Part shown: positions 1 through 8,694 of the stretch, piece by piece
How the letters are laid out: each line of letters begins with the position of its first letter
Numbering within the stretch: the stretch's first letter is position 1
DNA from: Martinezella calliandrae
Lineage (GTDB): Bacteria; Pseudomonadota; Alphaproteobacteria; Rhizobiales; Rhizobiaceae
NCBI RefSeq assembly: GCF_030272695.1
Contig: NZ_JARFYN010000007.1
Location: 62,001 to 126,000, forward strand
DNA length: 64,000 nt
Direction of reading: 5' to 3'
Notes under the pieces: generated by a model
Database searches by the model: none
What the model was told of the DNA's origin: nothing
The model's input: the letters and a program-made list of their open reading frames with translations, nothing else
Translations under genes and position numbers: made by a program

Positions 1-1510
1 GGCGTTCGCCGCCCATCCAGTTGTCTTCGATGAAACGCATCACCGAGGTCTGGTCGGTCAAAGTATGATCGACGAAGTTGACCTTGGAGTAGGGCGAGAT
101 GACAAGCAGCGGCTGACGCGTGCCGTAGCCGCACCGACCCTGGGCCGGCTGGCCGTTGACGCCCGGCAGCGGGGTGCCGACCGAGCAGCCGTCGCCGTTC
201 AGCACGTCATAACCCTTGACGCCGAGCCTCGACGGATTGACGACGGCATGGGCGTGGTCATACCAGCCGTCAGAATCGTCATAGAGGACGATGATCGCGG
301 TGTCCTTCCATTCCGGCGAATTCTGGACGGTGTTGACCACCTGGGTGACGAATTCCTGTTCGTCGAGCGGATCGGAATAGCCGGCATGGCCATCCTGATA
401 GGCCGGTGCCTTTAGGAAGCTGACTGTCGGCATGGTGCCGTTCTTCAGCGCGGCGTAGAAGTCCGTCATGTCATACTGGTGGTTGGCTATGTCGGTGGTG
501 CCGATCGCAGTGACCGAAGACGGACGCGCATGGGTCGGATTGGCCGTCGAGGCGTAGTACTGGAACGGCTCGTGATGCGGGATGTAATCGGGGCTATTGA
601 CCTGGGTAACGGTCGAGGTCGTGGCGCGCTTGCAGCCCGTCGTGCCGTCGGCATTGGTCTGCGTCAGATCGAAGCCGCCTTCGAAGAAGCCCCAGGTGAT
701 GTTGTGTTCGTTCAGCATGTCGCCGATGTTCTTGCCGTACATCAGAGCCGTCTGGCCGGCCGAGCAGGCGTCGCCGGTCGGATCGAAGTCGCTGATCGCC
801 GTCCAGCCGCCGTTGCCGTCAGGCACGATGCGGCCCTTGGAATAGGTGCCGTCCTTCTCCAACGTGTAGCCCGGGGGCAGGATGGCGCCATTGGTCTGGC
901 CGGAGATGAGGTTGAGCGCACCGGGGGTCGACGGGCCGAAATTGGTGGAGAAGGAATTGTCGTTCAGTGCATAGTGCTGAGCATAGTTCCAGAGTGCCGT
1001 GACGGTGTTGCCGTCATAGTAGCCCATGACCTGGCCCTTGGTGCCGAATGCGCCGGCGGCACCCTTGGTGCCCTTGCCGGTGTTGGCCGGGAAGAGGTCC
1101 ATCGCGAAATTGTTGTAGGCGGCTTGCTCGGCGGTATAGCCGTGGTTCTGCGACTGTGCAGCTGCCTGCGTGCGATCGAGACGGAAGGGGGCCGCGGCAT
1201 CGGCGCCGTTGGCGGTATTCGTCTTGTTCGGATTGCTGTCGATGAGACCTTCGTGGGCGAGCGTGTTGATATCAGTCGGGGTGTTGTCCGCGGCTTTGAA
1301 TGCCGGCTCACCGTCGACATTGGCTGCCTTGGGGTAAGTCGCGAAATAATGGTCGAAAGAAACGTTTTCCTGAAAGACGACGACGAGATGCTTGATCGGC
1401 GTCGCAGTATTCGTCGGCGCCCCATCGGCGGCACCAACGGTGGAACAGAGCGAAATCAAGGTGAGCGCGCTGCCGGCAACAAGGGCGGCGCGATGCGAAA
1501 GACAGATCAT
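1..1510 (-). CDS. Secreted phosphoesterase (phospholipase C / acid phosphatase family), 3' end missing
   Basis: About 503 codons are present and the gene runs off the left edge. The product belongs to the PF04185 phosphoesterase family, in the alkaline phosphatase-like fold, which cleaves phosphate esters outside the cytoplasm. A signal peptide covers residues 1-28. The family metal motif reads ENVSFDHYF at 48-56 (usually ENRSFDHYFG), and further family blocks such as STPGALNLISG and HHEPFQYY follow. The substrate (phospholipid or other phosphoester) cannot be read from the sequence. ATG 1510 is preferred over in-frame ATG 1516, because GGA of an AAAGGAT stretch lies 7 nt ahead of 1510 but only 1 nt ahead of 1516. 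A weak Pho-box-like site lies about 90 nt upstream. The family call is firm and the exact enzyme name is not. Confidence 0.85.
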   Translation of the reverse strand, partial: MICLSHRAALVAGSALTLISLCSTVGAADGAPTNTATPIKHLVVVFQENVSFDHYFATYPKAANVDGEPAFKAADNTPTDINTLAHEGLIDSNPNKTNTANGADAAAPFRLDRTQAAAQSQNHGYTAEQAAYNNFAMDLFPANTGKGTKGAAGAFGTKGQVMGYYDGNTVTALWNYAQHYALNDNSFSTNFGPSTPGALNLISGQTNGAILPPGYTLEKDGTYSKGRIVPDGNGGWTAISDFDPTGDACSAGQTALMYGKNIGDMLNEHNITWGFFEGGFDLTQTNADGTTGCKRATTSTVTQVNSPDYIPHHEPFQYYASTANPTHARPSSVTAIGTTDIANHQYDMTDFYAALKNGTMPTVSFLKAPAYQDGHAGYSDPLDEQEFVTQVVNTVQNSPEWKDTAIIVLYDDSDGWYDHAHAVVNPSRLGVKGYDVLNGDGCSVGTPLPGVNGQPAQGRCGYGTRQPLLVISPYSKVNFVDHTLTDQTSVMRFIEDNWMGGER

Positions 1511-1999
1511 TGCCATATCCTTTCGGGTGGGGTCTGCGCCCCGACGCTGAAGGTGCGCCGCGCCGAGGCGGAGGGAACCATGCCGGGCTATCAAGCGCAT
1601 ATGACAGTTCCGTGAAGGGACATGCCGTGAGAGGGTAGCGTTGCCTATAACGGACGCAACTAAAGGGTTGTTTTTGCTGACATGAAAAAGGAGGTCGCGG
1701 GCAAGTATGGCGGATGCCCGTAGCCTGCTACCTTATGTCACGGCTGACCTTGATACGTCCCATTCGCTCCCGCTCTTTGGGGGTCGTTTCGCTCCCACCT
1801 CAGGGTGAGGGCCGATCTTTTTGGGTCCGGCCGCACGGGCCTATTGTTCGTACTGTCACGTCGAGCTCACTCCGCCTCATGCCTCTGCGATGGTGATAGT
1901 GTAAAATGGGTGGCGTGACGGAGGCGCGGAGCGCCTTGAACTTGTCGAAGGGGAGGAGCCTCGAAGGACGAGGTTGCCACGGTCGTTCAGAGACCAAAG
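1511..1999. other. Intergenic region with short REP-like palindromes, no gene seen
   Basis: This 489-base gap lies between the phosphoesterase start and the cysE stop. I see no credible reading frame. It holds small palindromic pieces typical of dispersed intergenic repeats: CCTCA/TGAGG near 1798-1812, GGCGC/GCGCC near 1924-1936, a CTTGAACTTGTCGAAGG stretch near 1935-1952 and CCTCG/CGAGG near 1968-1982. The pieces near 1924-1982 lie downstream of cysE and could act as its transcription end, but none has a clear T-run. A genome-wide copy count would settle whether they are repeats. Confidence 0.4.
1601..1618 (-). promoter_or_regulatory. Possible Pho box upstream of the phosphoesterase gene
   Basis: On the minus strand the site reads CCTTCACGGAACTGTCAT. 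It matches the PhoB consensus of two CTGTCAT-like halves 4 nt apart at 11 of 14 positions; the second half is perfect. It lies about 90-108 nt before the chosen start, a reasonable position for phosphate-starvation control of a phosphatase. One imperfect half keeps the confidence low. Confidence 0.35.
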
Positions 2000-2815
2000 C
2001 TAGATATTCTGATCCATCGTCTCAGCCGGAATCTCGTCGGCGCGATGGATGCGGACCACCGTGGCGGGAACGCCGGCGACTGTGCAATGGGCCGGAACCG
2101 GCTTCACCACGACGCTGCCGGCCGCCACCTTGCTGAAGGCTCCGACTTCGATATTGCCGAGGATCTTCGCGCCGGCGCCGATCATCACGCCGTGACGAAT
2201 CTTCGGATGTCGGTCGCCGGTTTCCTTGCCGGTGCCGCCGAGCGTTACGTTCTGCAGGATCGAGACTTCGTCCTCGATGACGGCGGTCTCGCCGATGACG
2301 ATGCCGGAGCCATGATCGAGCATGATGGACGAGCCGATCTTGGCTGCCGGATGAATATCCGGTCCGAAGACGAGCGAGGCAAGATTGGCAAGCCAGCTTG
2401 CGATTTCCGGTCGATCCTCCGTCCAGAGCGTATGGGCGATGCGGTGGGCCTGTAGCGCCTGGAAGCCTTTGAGGTTCAGCAGCGCATGCAGATAGGTCGT
2501 GCAGGCGGGATCGCGAGTGCGGACGGCGGCGAGATCGGCCTCCGCCGCCTTTAGGATTGCGGTATGCCGCGTCAGCACATCCTGAAACAGGGCGAAGAGA
2601 TCGCCGGTGTCGATACCAGCAACGGAAAGCCGAGCGACCAAGACACTGGCAAGGCTTTCGGCATCGGACTGCGTCGCGATGATCTGCGCCGAGAGCAATG
2701 GACGCAGCGTCGGTTCGCGGCCGGCGAGGTCGGCCGCCTCATGGCGGACTATGTCCCAGACGCTGCAGGTAACGGCAGTGGAATGTTCGGCGATTGCCGT
2801 TCCTGTCTGCGACAT
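2000..2815 (-). CDS. cysE: Serine O-acetyltransferase
   Basis: Makes O-acetyl-L-serine from serine and acetyl-CoA, the committed step of cysteine synthesis in the cytoplasm. The 271-residue protein has the usual alpha-helical N-terminal half and a left-handed beta-helix made of hexapeptide repeats in the C-terminal half, with LDHGSGIVIGETAVI, QNVTLGGTGK and GAGAKILGNIEVG clearly visible. The end, AGVPATVVRI, is typical of CysE. ATG 2815 is chosen because the extra upstream in-frame codons overlap the preceding gene and look unlike the family; the Shine-Dalgarno is weak (GAGAAAG). It lies 16 nt after the WD40 gene, so it may be the last gene of the run starting near 4900, or have its own promoter. 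Confidence 0.95.
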   Translation of the reverse strand: MSQTGTAIAEHSTAVTCSVWDIVRHEAADLAGREPTLRPLLSAQIIATQSDAESLASVLVARLSVAGIDTGDLFALFQDVLTRHTAILKAAEADLAAVRTRDPACTTYLHALLNLKGFQALQAHRIAHTLWTEDRPEIASWLANLASLVFGPDIHPAAKIGSSIMLDHGSGIVIGETAVIEDEVSILQNVTLGGTGKETGDRHPKIRHGVMIGAGAKILGNIEVGAFSKVAAGSVVVKPVPAHCTVAGVPATVVRIHRADEIPAETMDQNI

Positions 2816-2831
2816 GGCTATAACTTTCTCA

Positions 2832-3821
2832 TCAATCGGAAACGTCAACCACGCCGCAATCGCCGGCTTCAGAGGCAAAGGCGAGCAGCTTGCCGGACTT
2901 GCTCCAGCTCATCGAGGTGATTGCGCCTTTGCCGGGCCGGCGCAAGAGCGCTTCCTTGGCGTCGCCGATGCGCACGGCCAGGATCATGCCATCGATGAAG
3001 CCGATCGCCAGAATGTCTTCCACCGGATGGAATTTGACCGACGTCGCCATGATGTTGGCGCGGGTGCCAAGTTCCAGCGGCGCTTTGCCCATCGGACCGT
3101 CCTTGCCCTGAAAGGGCCAGACGATCGCCGCCGGTGCGCCGGAGGATGCGAGCCACTTGCCTTTGTTGGACCAGGAAAGCGATTTCACCTTGGCGGGATA
3201 GCCGGTCATGCGCATATGCCGCGCCTCGGCGCCGGGCTTCGTGTCCATCTTCCAACCGTGCAGCGCGTTTTCCTGCATGGTGGTGACGACGAACTGACCG
3301 TCCGGCGAGAACGTGACGCCGGTGTGGGCGCCCTTCCATTCGAGATTGATAGGCTGCGCGGTCATTGCGACCCAATGCAGTGACACGCCATTATAGCGCG
3401 CGACCGCGATGCGCAAGCCCTTGGGCGCGAAGGCGATGCCTTCGACAGTACGCTCCTCGGTGAATTCCCTGGTTGAGCCATCGGCCAGCCGCACGAAGCT
3501 GCTTTTTCCGTATGCGTAAGCGACCGTGCCTTGCGGCCCAGCAGCGAGCTGGGCGATCCATTTGCGCGGGGCTTCGGCAAGCACGGTAACGCCACCGTCA
3601 GCAGCGATCCGGAGAACTTTGCCGTCCTCGCCGCCGGAAACCAGGCTATCGCTATGGGGATCGCGAATGCAGGTGAGCATTCCCTGATGGGCTTGCGTCA
3701 CCTTCTCGCCGCCGTCCAGCCGATGGATCGCGCCGGCGGCGCTGGCGAAGAAGGGGGTATCACCTAAAAATTCGACGGCCAGAACGTGGCCGTCGATATC
3801 AAGCGGAGCAACAGTCGGCAT
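2832..3821 (-). CDS. WD40-repeat protein
   Basis: The 329-residue protein is made of repeated beta-propeller blades, with about six or seven units containing phrases such as SGGEDGKVLRI, GVTFSPDGQFVVTTM and SLSWSNKGKWLASSG. No signal peptide or catalytic domain is visible, so it is probably a cytoplasmic protein-binding scaffold. Its start codon shares one base with the stop of the upstream GTPase gene (TGATG), which suggests translational coupling and a joint function. I infer a link to zinc handling from that coupling and the Zur-like site further up; the partner itself is unknown. Confidence 0.85.
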   Translation of the reverse strand: MPTVAPLDIDGHVLAVEFLGDTPFFASAAGAIHRLDGGEKVTQAHQGMLTCIRDPHSDSLVSGGEDGKVLRIAADGGVTVLAEAPRKWIAQLAAGPQGTVAYAYGKSSFVRLADGSTREFTEERTVEGIAFAPKGLRIAVARYNGVSLHWVAMTAQPINLEWKGAHTGVTFSPDGQFVVTTMQENALHGWKMDTKPGAEARHMRMTGYPAKVKSLSWSNKGKWLASSGAPAAIVWPFQGKDGPMGKAPLELGTRANIMATSVKFHPVEDILAIGFIDGMILAVRIGDAKEALLRRPGKGAITSMSWSKSGKLLAFASEAGDCGVVDVSD

Positions 3822-4900
3822 CAGGCAGCCGCCTCGCAGGCCTTGAAGCTCTTTTCCAGTTTTTCACGGTCGAGCTCGCGGCCGATGAAGACCAGACGGC
3901 TCTCATGCTTTTCGCCCTCTTTCCAGGCGCGTTGGTGATCGCCTTCGATGATCATGTGGACACCCTGGACGACATAGCGCTCTTCATCGCCCTTGAAGGC
4001 GATAATGCCCTTTAGGCGCAGAATGTTCGGCCCATCGGTCTGCGTAACCTTCTGGATCCACGGGAAGAAGCGCTCCGGGTTCATCTCGCCGCCGCGCAAC
4101 GAGACCGACTGTACCGTCACATCATGGATGGCCGAGAGGCCGTGGTGGTGATCATGATCGTGGTGATGATGATCATGGTCGTGGTCGTGATGATGGTGGT
4201 CATGATCGCAATCCGGGCCGCAGACATGATCTTCATGGCCATGCTCGAGGAAATGCGGGTCGTTTTCCAGCGCGCGCTCGAGGTTGAAGGCGCCCTGGTT
4301 CAGAACCCGGGCGAGGTCGACGCCGGAGCGGGTGGTCTTGTAGACACGGGCGGCCGGGTTGATGGCACGGACGATGTCTTCGATCTGAGCGAGCTCTTCG
4401 GGCGAAACGAGATCAGACTTGTTGATGACGACGACGTCGGCAAAAGCGATCTGGTCTTCGGCCTCGCGGCTATCCTTCAGGCGCAGCGGCAGGTGCTTGG
4501 CGTCGACGAGAGCGACCACGGCGTCGAGCTCGGTCTTGGCTCGGACATCGTCATCCATGAAGAAGGTCTGGGCGACGGGAACCGGATCGGCAAGGCCGGT
4601 GGTCTCGACTATGATGCCGTCGAAACGGCCAGGGCGGCGCATCAGGCCCTCGACGACGCGGATGAGGTCGCCGCGCACCGTGCAGCAGACGCAGCCATTG
4701 TTCATCTCGTAGATTTCCTCGTCCGATTCGACGATTAGATCGTTGTCGATGCCGATCTCGCCGAACTCATTGACGATGACGGCGTATTTCTTGCCGTGGT
4801 TTTCGGAGAGAATACGGTTGAGCAGCGTGGTCTTGCCGGCGCCGAGATAGCCCGTCAGAACGGTGACGGGAATGGGCTTTTGCGTGGCTGTTTCGGTCAT
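3821..4900 (-). CDS. COG0523 (CobW/YciC/ZNG1-type) GTPase with His-rich metal-binding stretch
   Basis: G3E-family GTPase of 359 residues. Walker A is GYLGAGKT at 17-24, the metal-binding CxCC motif is CVCC at 70-73, and the guanine-specificity motif NKSD lies near 160. Between about 220 and 255 is a run rich in His and Asp ([14 protein letters not shown]) with two Cys just before it, which would bind several Zn or Ni ions. The CobW C-terminal domain follows. Members with a His-rich loop and Zur control (YciC type) act as zinc chaperones or allocate zinc under starvation. A Zur-like palindrome lies 93 nt upstream. CobW-type cobalamin work is less likely because no cob genes are near. Confidence 0.92.
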   Translation of the reverse strand: MTETATQKPIPVTVLTGYLGAGKTTLLNRILSENHGKKYAVIVNEFGEIGIDNDLIVESDEEIYEMNNGCVCCTVRGDLIRVVEGLMRRPGRFDGIIVETTGLADPVPVAQTFFMDDDVRAKTELDAVVALVDAKHLPLRLKDSREAEDQIAFADVVVINKSDLVSPEELAQIEDIVRAINPAARVYKTTRSGVDLARVLNQGAFNLERALENDPHFLEHGHEDHVCGPDCDHDHHHHDHDHDHHHHDHDHHHGLSAIHDVTVQSVSLRGGEMNPERFFPWIQKVTQTDGPNILRLKGIIAFKGDEERYVVQGVHMIIEGDHQRAWKEGEKHESRLVFIGRELDREKLEKSFKACEAAA

Positions 4901-4992
4901 GGGAGCCTCGAAATATGGGAGTTTGCCCCGGAGAGCGGAAAGTGATCGAGCTCCATATAAGGAGTTGGCGGCGGCAGTTCAAAGGCTTTTGT

Positions 4993-5009
4993 ATGTTATA
5001 AGATCACAT
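4993..5009 (-). promoter_or_regulatory. Candidate Zur box
   Basis: Plus-strand sequence ATGTTATAAGATCACAT is a 7-3-7 inverted repeat with a single arm mismatch. It closely follows the Zur consensus ATGTTATANTATAACAT (14 of the 16 defined positions). It sits between the creatininase stop (5039) and the GTPase start (4900), the right place to repress a YciC-type zinc GTPase when zinc is plentiful. The surrounding 40 bases are AT-rich, consistent with an overlapping promoter. Confidence 0.65.
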
Positions 5010-5038
5010 TAGGTTTGGGATTTCGCCTTCAATGTGGT

Positions 5039-5830
5039 TCAGGACAATGCTTCCAGATCAAACTCATCGACATCCCTGAGCAATTCCACCAATCCCTTCA
5101 CCGCATGGGCAATCAGCCGCTCGCCTTTCACCGCTGTCGCGGCACTGGCGTTGCCCGCCACGCCTTGTGCGTTCAGATCCGACATTTTCCAGCCGAAGGC
5201 ATGGGGACCGTAGGCCCGCAGATGCCTGAAGCGCCTGCTGAAATCGGATTGCCGGGAAGGGAAATCCGCAGCCTTGGTCATGTCGACTTTCTCCGGATGG
5301 AGCGCGAGCATCACCGACGTCTCGATATCGCCGCCGTGGATATCGATGGCTTTGTCCTCAGGCGCGATCAGTTCTTCCGGCACGCCGAAGCGGGTCCAAC
5401 TGGTCGCGACCGCCAGCATGTCGAAGCGAACGCGCGCTTCCGTCGCCACGATGGTCATCACGGGCGAGTTACCGCCATGGGCGTTCAGCATGACGAATTT
5501 GCGGATGCCGAGATGGTGCAGGTTTTCGGCGATACCGAGCCAGCGGTTGACGGCTTCGTCAAAGGCGAGCGTCCTGGTGCCGGCGATATCCGTATGCTCG
5601 ATAGAGTAGCCGACGGGCTCCGCGGGTAGAAAAGTGACCGGCAAGTCAGCCGGCAGCGCAGGCTTCAAGCGGGCCGCGATGCCTTCGGCAATCAATGTGT
5701 CGGTCTCGAAGGGTAAGTGAGGGCCGTGTTGTTCGTGGGCGCCAAGCGGCAGGACGGCGATCCAGTTTGCCCGGTCTATCGGCGTCAGCGTCCTATCATT
5801 GTCATCGAAACGCGCCATTGGTTGTGCCAT
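5039..5830 (-). CDS. Creatininase-family amidohydrolase
   Basis: Metal-dependent amidohydrolase of the creatininase/MftE family, 263 residues, close to the usual 240-265. The metal-ligand motifs are all present: GAHEQHGPHLP near residue 31, FETDT shortly after, LNAHGGN near 115, and GDIETSVM near 168. Family members open creatinine or formamide-type C-N bonds or trim peptides; the substrate here is not evident. It is transcribed in the same direction as the zinc GTPase gene, 138 nt before its start, but the Zur-like site lies between them, so it probably has its own promoter. As a presumed zinc or manganese enzyme it could be a client of the GTPase, which is speculation. Confidence 0.85.
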   Translation of the reverse strand: MAQPMARFDDNDRTLTPIDRANWIAVLPLGAHEQHGPHLPFETDTLIAEGIAARLKPALPADLPVTFLPAEPVGYSIEHTDIAGTRTLAFDEAVNRWLGIAENLHHLGIRKFVMLNAHGGNSPVMTIVATEARVRFDMLAVATSWTRFGVPEELIAPEDKAIDIHGGDIETSVMLALHPEKVDMTKAADFPSRQSDFSRRFRHLRAYGPHAFGWKMSDLNAQGVAGNASAATAVKGERLIAHAVKGLVELLRDVDEFDLEALS

Positions 5831-5916
5831 CTGTGGATGTGCCTCTTGTTTATGTCAAAAACCTGCGCAATGTCATATCGTGATGCTGCAGCGGCGGAAA
5901 GATCAACGGAATCACG

Positions 5917-6429
5917 ATGGGTAAGAAGAGTAAGGACGGAAAAAAAGGTAAGTCGGGTAAGAAGAAGGACCACGGCGAGTACACGCTTGCCGATTTGTCG
6001 CCGGCGTTGACGCAGGCGGCACGGTCGATGCGTACGGTTCTTACACGCAACCTGACGGCCAGCGGCCTCTATGCAGGGCAGGATGGCGTCATCCTTGCGC
6101 TGGCGGCGAGCGATGGCCTGCCGGCTGGAACGCTGGCCCAGAAGCTCGGCGTCAAGGCGCCGACCATGACTCGCACGATCGGCCGCATGGAGGCGCAGGG
6201 CTTCGTCGAGCGACGACCGGATGCGACGGACGCCCGGTTGACCAAGGTCTATCTCACCGAGGCCGGGCGCAATAGCGTCACCGAAATCACAAGTTCGGCG
6301 GCAGCTTGCGACGAACTCGCCACCCGCGGCTTTTCGGAGAAGGATGTCCGCTCGCTCGTGCGCCTTTTAAAGGCGATAGAAGGCAATCTTCAGGCCGGCG
6401 ACCATGACGAAGATGATGAGGAATTCTGA
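5917..6429 (+). CDS. MarR-family transcriptional regulator
   Basis: The 170-residue protein has a winged-helix MarR domain from about 30 to 150. The helix-turn-helix reads GTLAQKLGVKAPTMTRTIGRM and the wing includes RRPDATDARLTKVYLTEAG, the family's signature DxR wing. The first 20 residues are a lysine/glycine-rich tail (KKSKDGKKGKSGKKK) that may contact DNA non-specifically, and the end is very acidic. It is divergent from the creatininase gene with an 86-nt gap, so it could regulate that gene or itself. The ligand is unknown. GCGGAAAG before ATG 5917 is a modest ribosome-binding site. Confidence 0.88.
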   Translation: MGKKSKDGKKGKSGKKKDHGEYTLADLSPALTQAARSMRTVLTRNLTASGLYAGQDGVILALAASDGLPAGTLAQKLGVKAPTMTRTIGRMEAQGFVERRPDATDARLTKVYLTEAGRNSVTEITSSAAACDELATRGFSEKDVRSLVRLLKAIEGNLQAGDHDEDDEEF

Positions 6430-6549
6430 CAATCCCCGCGAATTCGAGTTGCGCGGCGCGATTTAATCTTTTAATTAAAGTTTTTAAATTCCGGAATCGT
6501 GAGACGACGGGATTGCATATTTGGCTGCGTTTCACGAGGAGAGGAGCGC
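6430..6549 (+). promoter_or_regulatory. AT-rich promoter/operator region before the LacI-type gene
   Basis: A sharply AT-rich stretch at 6462-6491 contains the near-palindrome CTTTTAATTAAAG in an otherwise GC-rich neighbourhood. LacI-family regulators often bind palindromes near their own promoter, so this is a candidate autoregulatory operator. The spacing to ATG 6550 is about 65 nt. No consensus -35/-10 pair stands out. Confidence 0.3.
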
Positions 6550-7572
6550 ATGGCGCAAAAGATAAAGCTTTCGACCATTGCGGAAACGCTGGGCATTTCA
6601 ACAGCGACGGTATCCCTTGCCTTACGCGACAGCCCACTGGTGGCGGCCAATACACGCGAGAAGATCAAGGATCAGGCACGCACGCTCGGCTATATATACA
6701 ATCGCCGCGCGGCAAGCCTGAGAACATCGCGATCCGGGATCATCGGCGTCGTGGTCCACGACATCATGAACCCGTTCTACGGCGAAATCCTCAAGGCGAT
6801 CGAAAGCGAGCTCGACCGTAGCCGCCACACCTTCATTCTTTCCAATCATTACGATTCGGTCGAAAAGCAGCGAACCTTCGTCGAAACTCTGCTGCAGCTT
6901 GGTGGCGATGGCATCATCATGTCGCCGGCGATCGGCACCCCCGCGGAGGATTTCGATCTGGCGGAGGAAAACGGCATGCCGGCCATCCTCGTCGCCCGTT
7001 CGATGGAGGGACTGGATTTGCCGACCTTTCGCGGCGACGACAGCTATGGCATTTCGCTGGCGACGAACCACTTGATCAGCCTCGGCCATCGCACCATCGC
7101 GATGATCGGCGGCACGGACCAGACCTCGACCGGCCGTGACCGCTATCAAGGCTATGTGAACGCCTTGCGCAAGGCAGGCATCGAAGTCGACCCCAACCTG
7201 CGCATTCCCGGCGCTCGCTCCAAGCAGGGCGGTTTCGAATCGGCAGTGCATCTTCTGTCATTGCCGCAGAAGCCGACGGCGGCCGTCTGCTGGAACGATC
7301 TCGTGGCGATCGGTTTGATGAACGGCATTTCCCGCGCCGGCCTTGTACCGGGCAGAGATATTTCGGTCACCGGCTATGACGATCTGGAGGAAGCGGCGAT
7401 CGCGACGCCGGCGCTGACGACCGTATGGAACGGCCAAGCCGAGGTCGGAAGGCTTGCGGCGCGCGCGCTTTTGGATAGGCTGGCGGGCAGCCATGAGCCG
7501 GATGGAATTCATCTCATCAAGCCGGAAATGCGCATCCGTCAATCGACGTCTCCCTATCAGGCGCGCCAGTAG
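6550..7572 (+). CDS. LacI-family transcriptional regulator
   Basis: A 340-residue LacI/GalR repressor. The N-terminal helix-turn-helix (KLSTIAETLGISTATVSLAL) and hinge are followed by a periplasmic-binding-like ligand domain (GIIGVVVHDIMNPFYGEI onward; CWNDLVAIGLMNGI near 270). ATG 6550 is chosen because GAGGAGAGGAG lies immediately upstream and the domain starts right after it; the frame is open further upstream but not conserved-looking. It is 30 nt ahead of a hydroxyacid dehydrogenase gene on the same strand, so it probably controls that gene in response to a sugar acid or related metabolite. The effector is not identifiable from sequence. Confidence 0.92.
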   Translation: MAQKIKLSTIAETLGISTATVSLALRDSPLVAANTREKIKDQARTLGYIYNRRAASLRTSRSGIIGVVVHDIMNPFYGEILKAIESELDRSRHTFILSNHYDSVEKQRTFVETLLQLGGDGIIMSPAIGTPAEDFDLAEENGMPAILVARSMEGLDLPTFRGDDSYGISLATNHLISLGHRTIAMIGGTDQTSTGRDRYQGYVNALRKAGIEVDPNLRIPGARSKQGGFESAVHLLSLPQKPTAAVCWNDLVAIGLMNGISRAGLVPGRDISVTGYDDLEEAAIATPALTTVWNGQAEVGRLAARALLDRLAGSHEPDGIHLIKPEMRIRQSTSPYQARQ

Positions 7573-7602
7573 CGCCGAGCCGCGTCTTCAAGAGGAAAGA
7601 TC

Positions 7603-8571
7603 ATGTCTGATACTCGCATTGCCGTCCTCGTTTTGGGGAAAATACACCCGCGTGTTCTCGAAAAGCTCGGGAAGCAGTTCGATATCATTTCCGTCGAACG
7701 TGATGACGGCCCGAAGGTTGACGCGGAAACCGCAGCGCGCATACGTGCCATTGCTGTGGCGGGCGGTTTGAATGCCGCCTGGATCGATGCCTTTGCGAAC
7801 GTCGAAGTCATCGCCAATTTCGGTGTCGGTTATGACGGCATCGATGTCCGGCATGCCGCCTCCAAGGGGATCGTCGTCACCAACACGCCCGATGTTTTGA
7901 ACGACGAGGTGGCCGATACGGCGATTGCCTTGCTGCTGAACACGCTGCGGCAGTTTCCGAAGGCGGAAAGCTGGCTGCGTGAGGGGCGCTGGGTGAAGGA
8001 CGGTGCCTTTCCGCTTTCGCCCTTCTCCATGAAGGGACGTCGCATCGGCATCTATGGCCTCGGCCGCATCGGGCTGGAGATTGCCAGACGGCTTGGGCCG
8101 TTCAAGGTCCAGATCGGCTATCACACGCGCTCGCCGCGCGACTCATTGCCCTACGACTACTATTCGACCCTAAAGGAAATGGCACAGTCGGTGGATACGC
8201 TGATTTCCATCGTTCCGAAGACGCCGGAGACGCACAAGGTGATCAATGCCGAGATTCTATCGGCGCTTGGGCCGCAGGGCGTGTTCATCAATGTTGGGCG
8301 CGGCTGGTCGGTGGATGACGATGCGCTGATCGCGGCCCTTCGCAACGGTACGCTGGGAGCTGCTGGCCTCGATGTTTTCTACGACGAGCCGAACGTTCCG
8401 GAAGGCTACCTTTCGCTGCCGAATATCTCGGTATTGCCTCATGTGGCGTCCGCCTCGGTGCCAACGCGCGACGCCATGGCCGATCTTGTGGCGGACAACA
8501 TCATCGCATGGTTCAATAACGGCAACGTGCTAACGCCAGTGCCGGAGACCCCGGTCAAATTAAAAGCTTGA
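7603..8571 (+). CDS. D-2-hydroxyacid dehydrogenase (glyoxylate/hydroxypyruvate reductase-like)
   Basis: NAD(P)-dependent D-isomer-specific 2-hydroxyacid dehydrogenase, 322 residues, the usual length. The nucleotide-binding loop reads GIYGLGRIGLEIARRL near residue 150, and the catalytic set is visible as Arg in INVGRGWSVDDD, Glu in DEPNVPE and His in LPHVASAS. It most resembles enzymes reducing glyoxylate or hydroxypyruvate, though phosphoglycerate or other 2-keto acids cannot be excluded. A GAGGAAAG ribosome-binding site precedes ATG 7603. The LacI-type gene just upstream suggests inducible expression for carbon-compound use. Confidence 0.9.
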   Translation: MSDTRIAVLVLGKIHPRVLEKLGKQFDIISVERDDGPKVDAETAARIRAIAVAGGLNAAWIDAFANVEVIANFGVGYDGIDVRHAASKGIVVTNTPDVLNDEVADTAIALLLNTLRQFPKAESWLREGRWVKDGAFPLSPFSMKGRRIGIYGLGRIGLEIARRLGPFKVQIGYHTRSPRDSLPYDYYSTLKEMAQSVDTLISIVPKTPETHKVINAEILSALGPQGVFINVGRGWSVDDDALIAALRNGTLGAAGLDVFYDEPNVPEGYLSLPNISVLPHVASASVPTRDAMADLVADNIIAWFNNGNVLTPVPETPVKLKA

Positions 8572-8620
8572 TCATACGGCCTGTTGCCGGCGAGGTGTGG
8601 ACAAGGGCTGCTCCTTGCCG

Positions 8621-8654
8621 GCCGCATAATCACGGCGCTATGGAGCAGTTGCCA
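8621..8654. repeat. Left repeat flanking mazEF
   Basis: Contains GCCGCATAATCAC at 8621-8633, repeated directly at 9456-9468, and TATGGAGCAGTTGCCA at 8639-8654, repeated in inverted orientation at 9438-9453. Extended, the inverted match covers 8633-8654 against 9438-9459 with 20 of 22 bases identical. Both outer copies lie within about 35 nt of each other on each side of the mazEF pair. Confidence 0.75.
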
Positions 8655-8694
8655 TCTCATGAAGCTTGTGAGAGCACCTTGCTTCATTCAAAGA

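Noticed and set aside
479..1615. A 378-residue plus-strand open frame
   Set aside because: It is antisense to the partial phosphoesterase, whose translation has a signal peptide and family motifs; the plus frame shows only Arg/Gly/Ala-rich sequence typical of a shadow.
4124..4738. A 204-residue plus-strand open frame rich in Met and Val
   Set aside because: It is the antisense of the GTPase; the odd composition simply mirrors the His/Asp codons of the metal-binding loop, and there is no ribosome-binding site.
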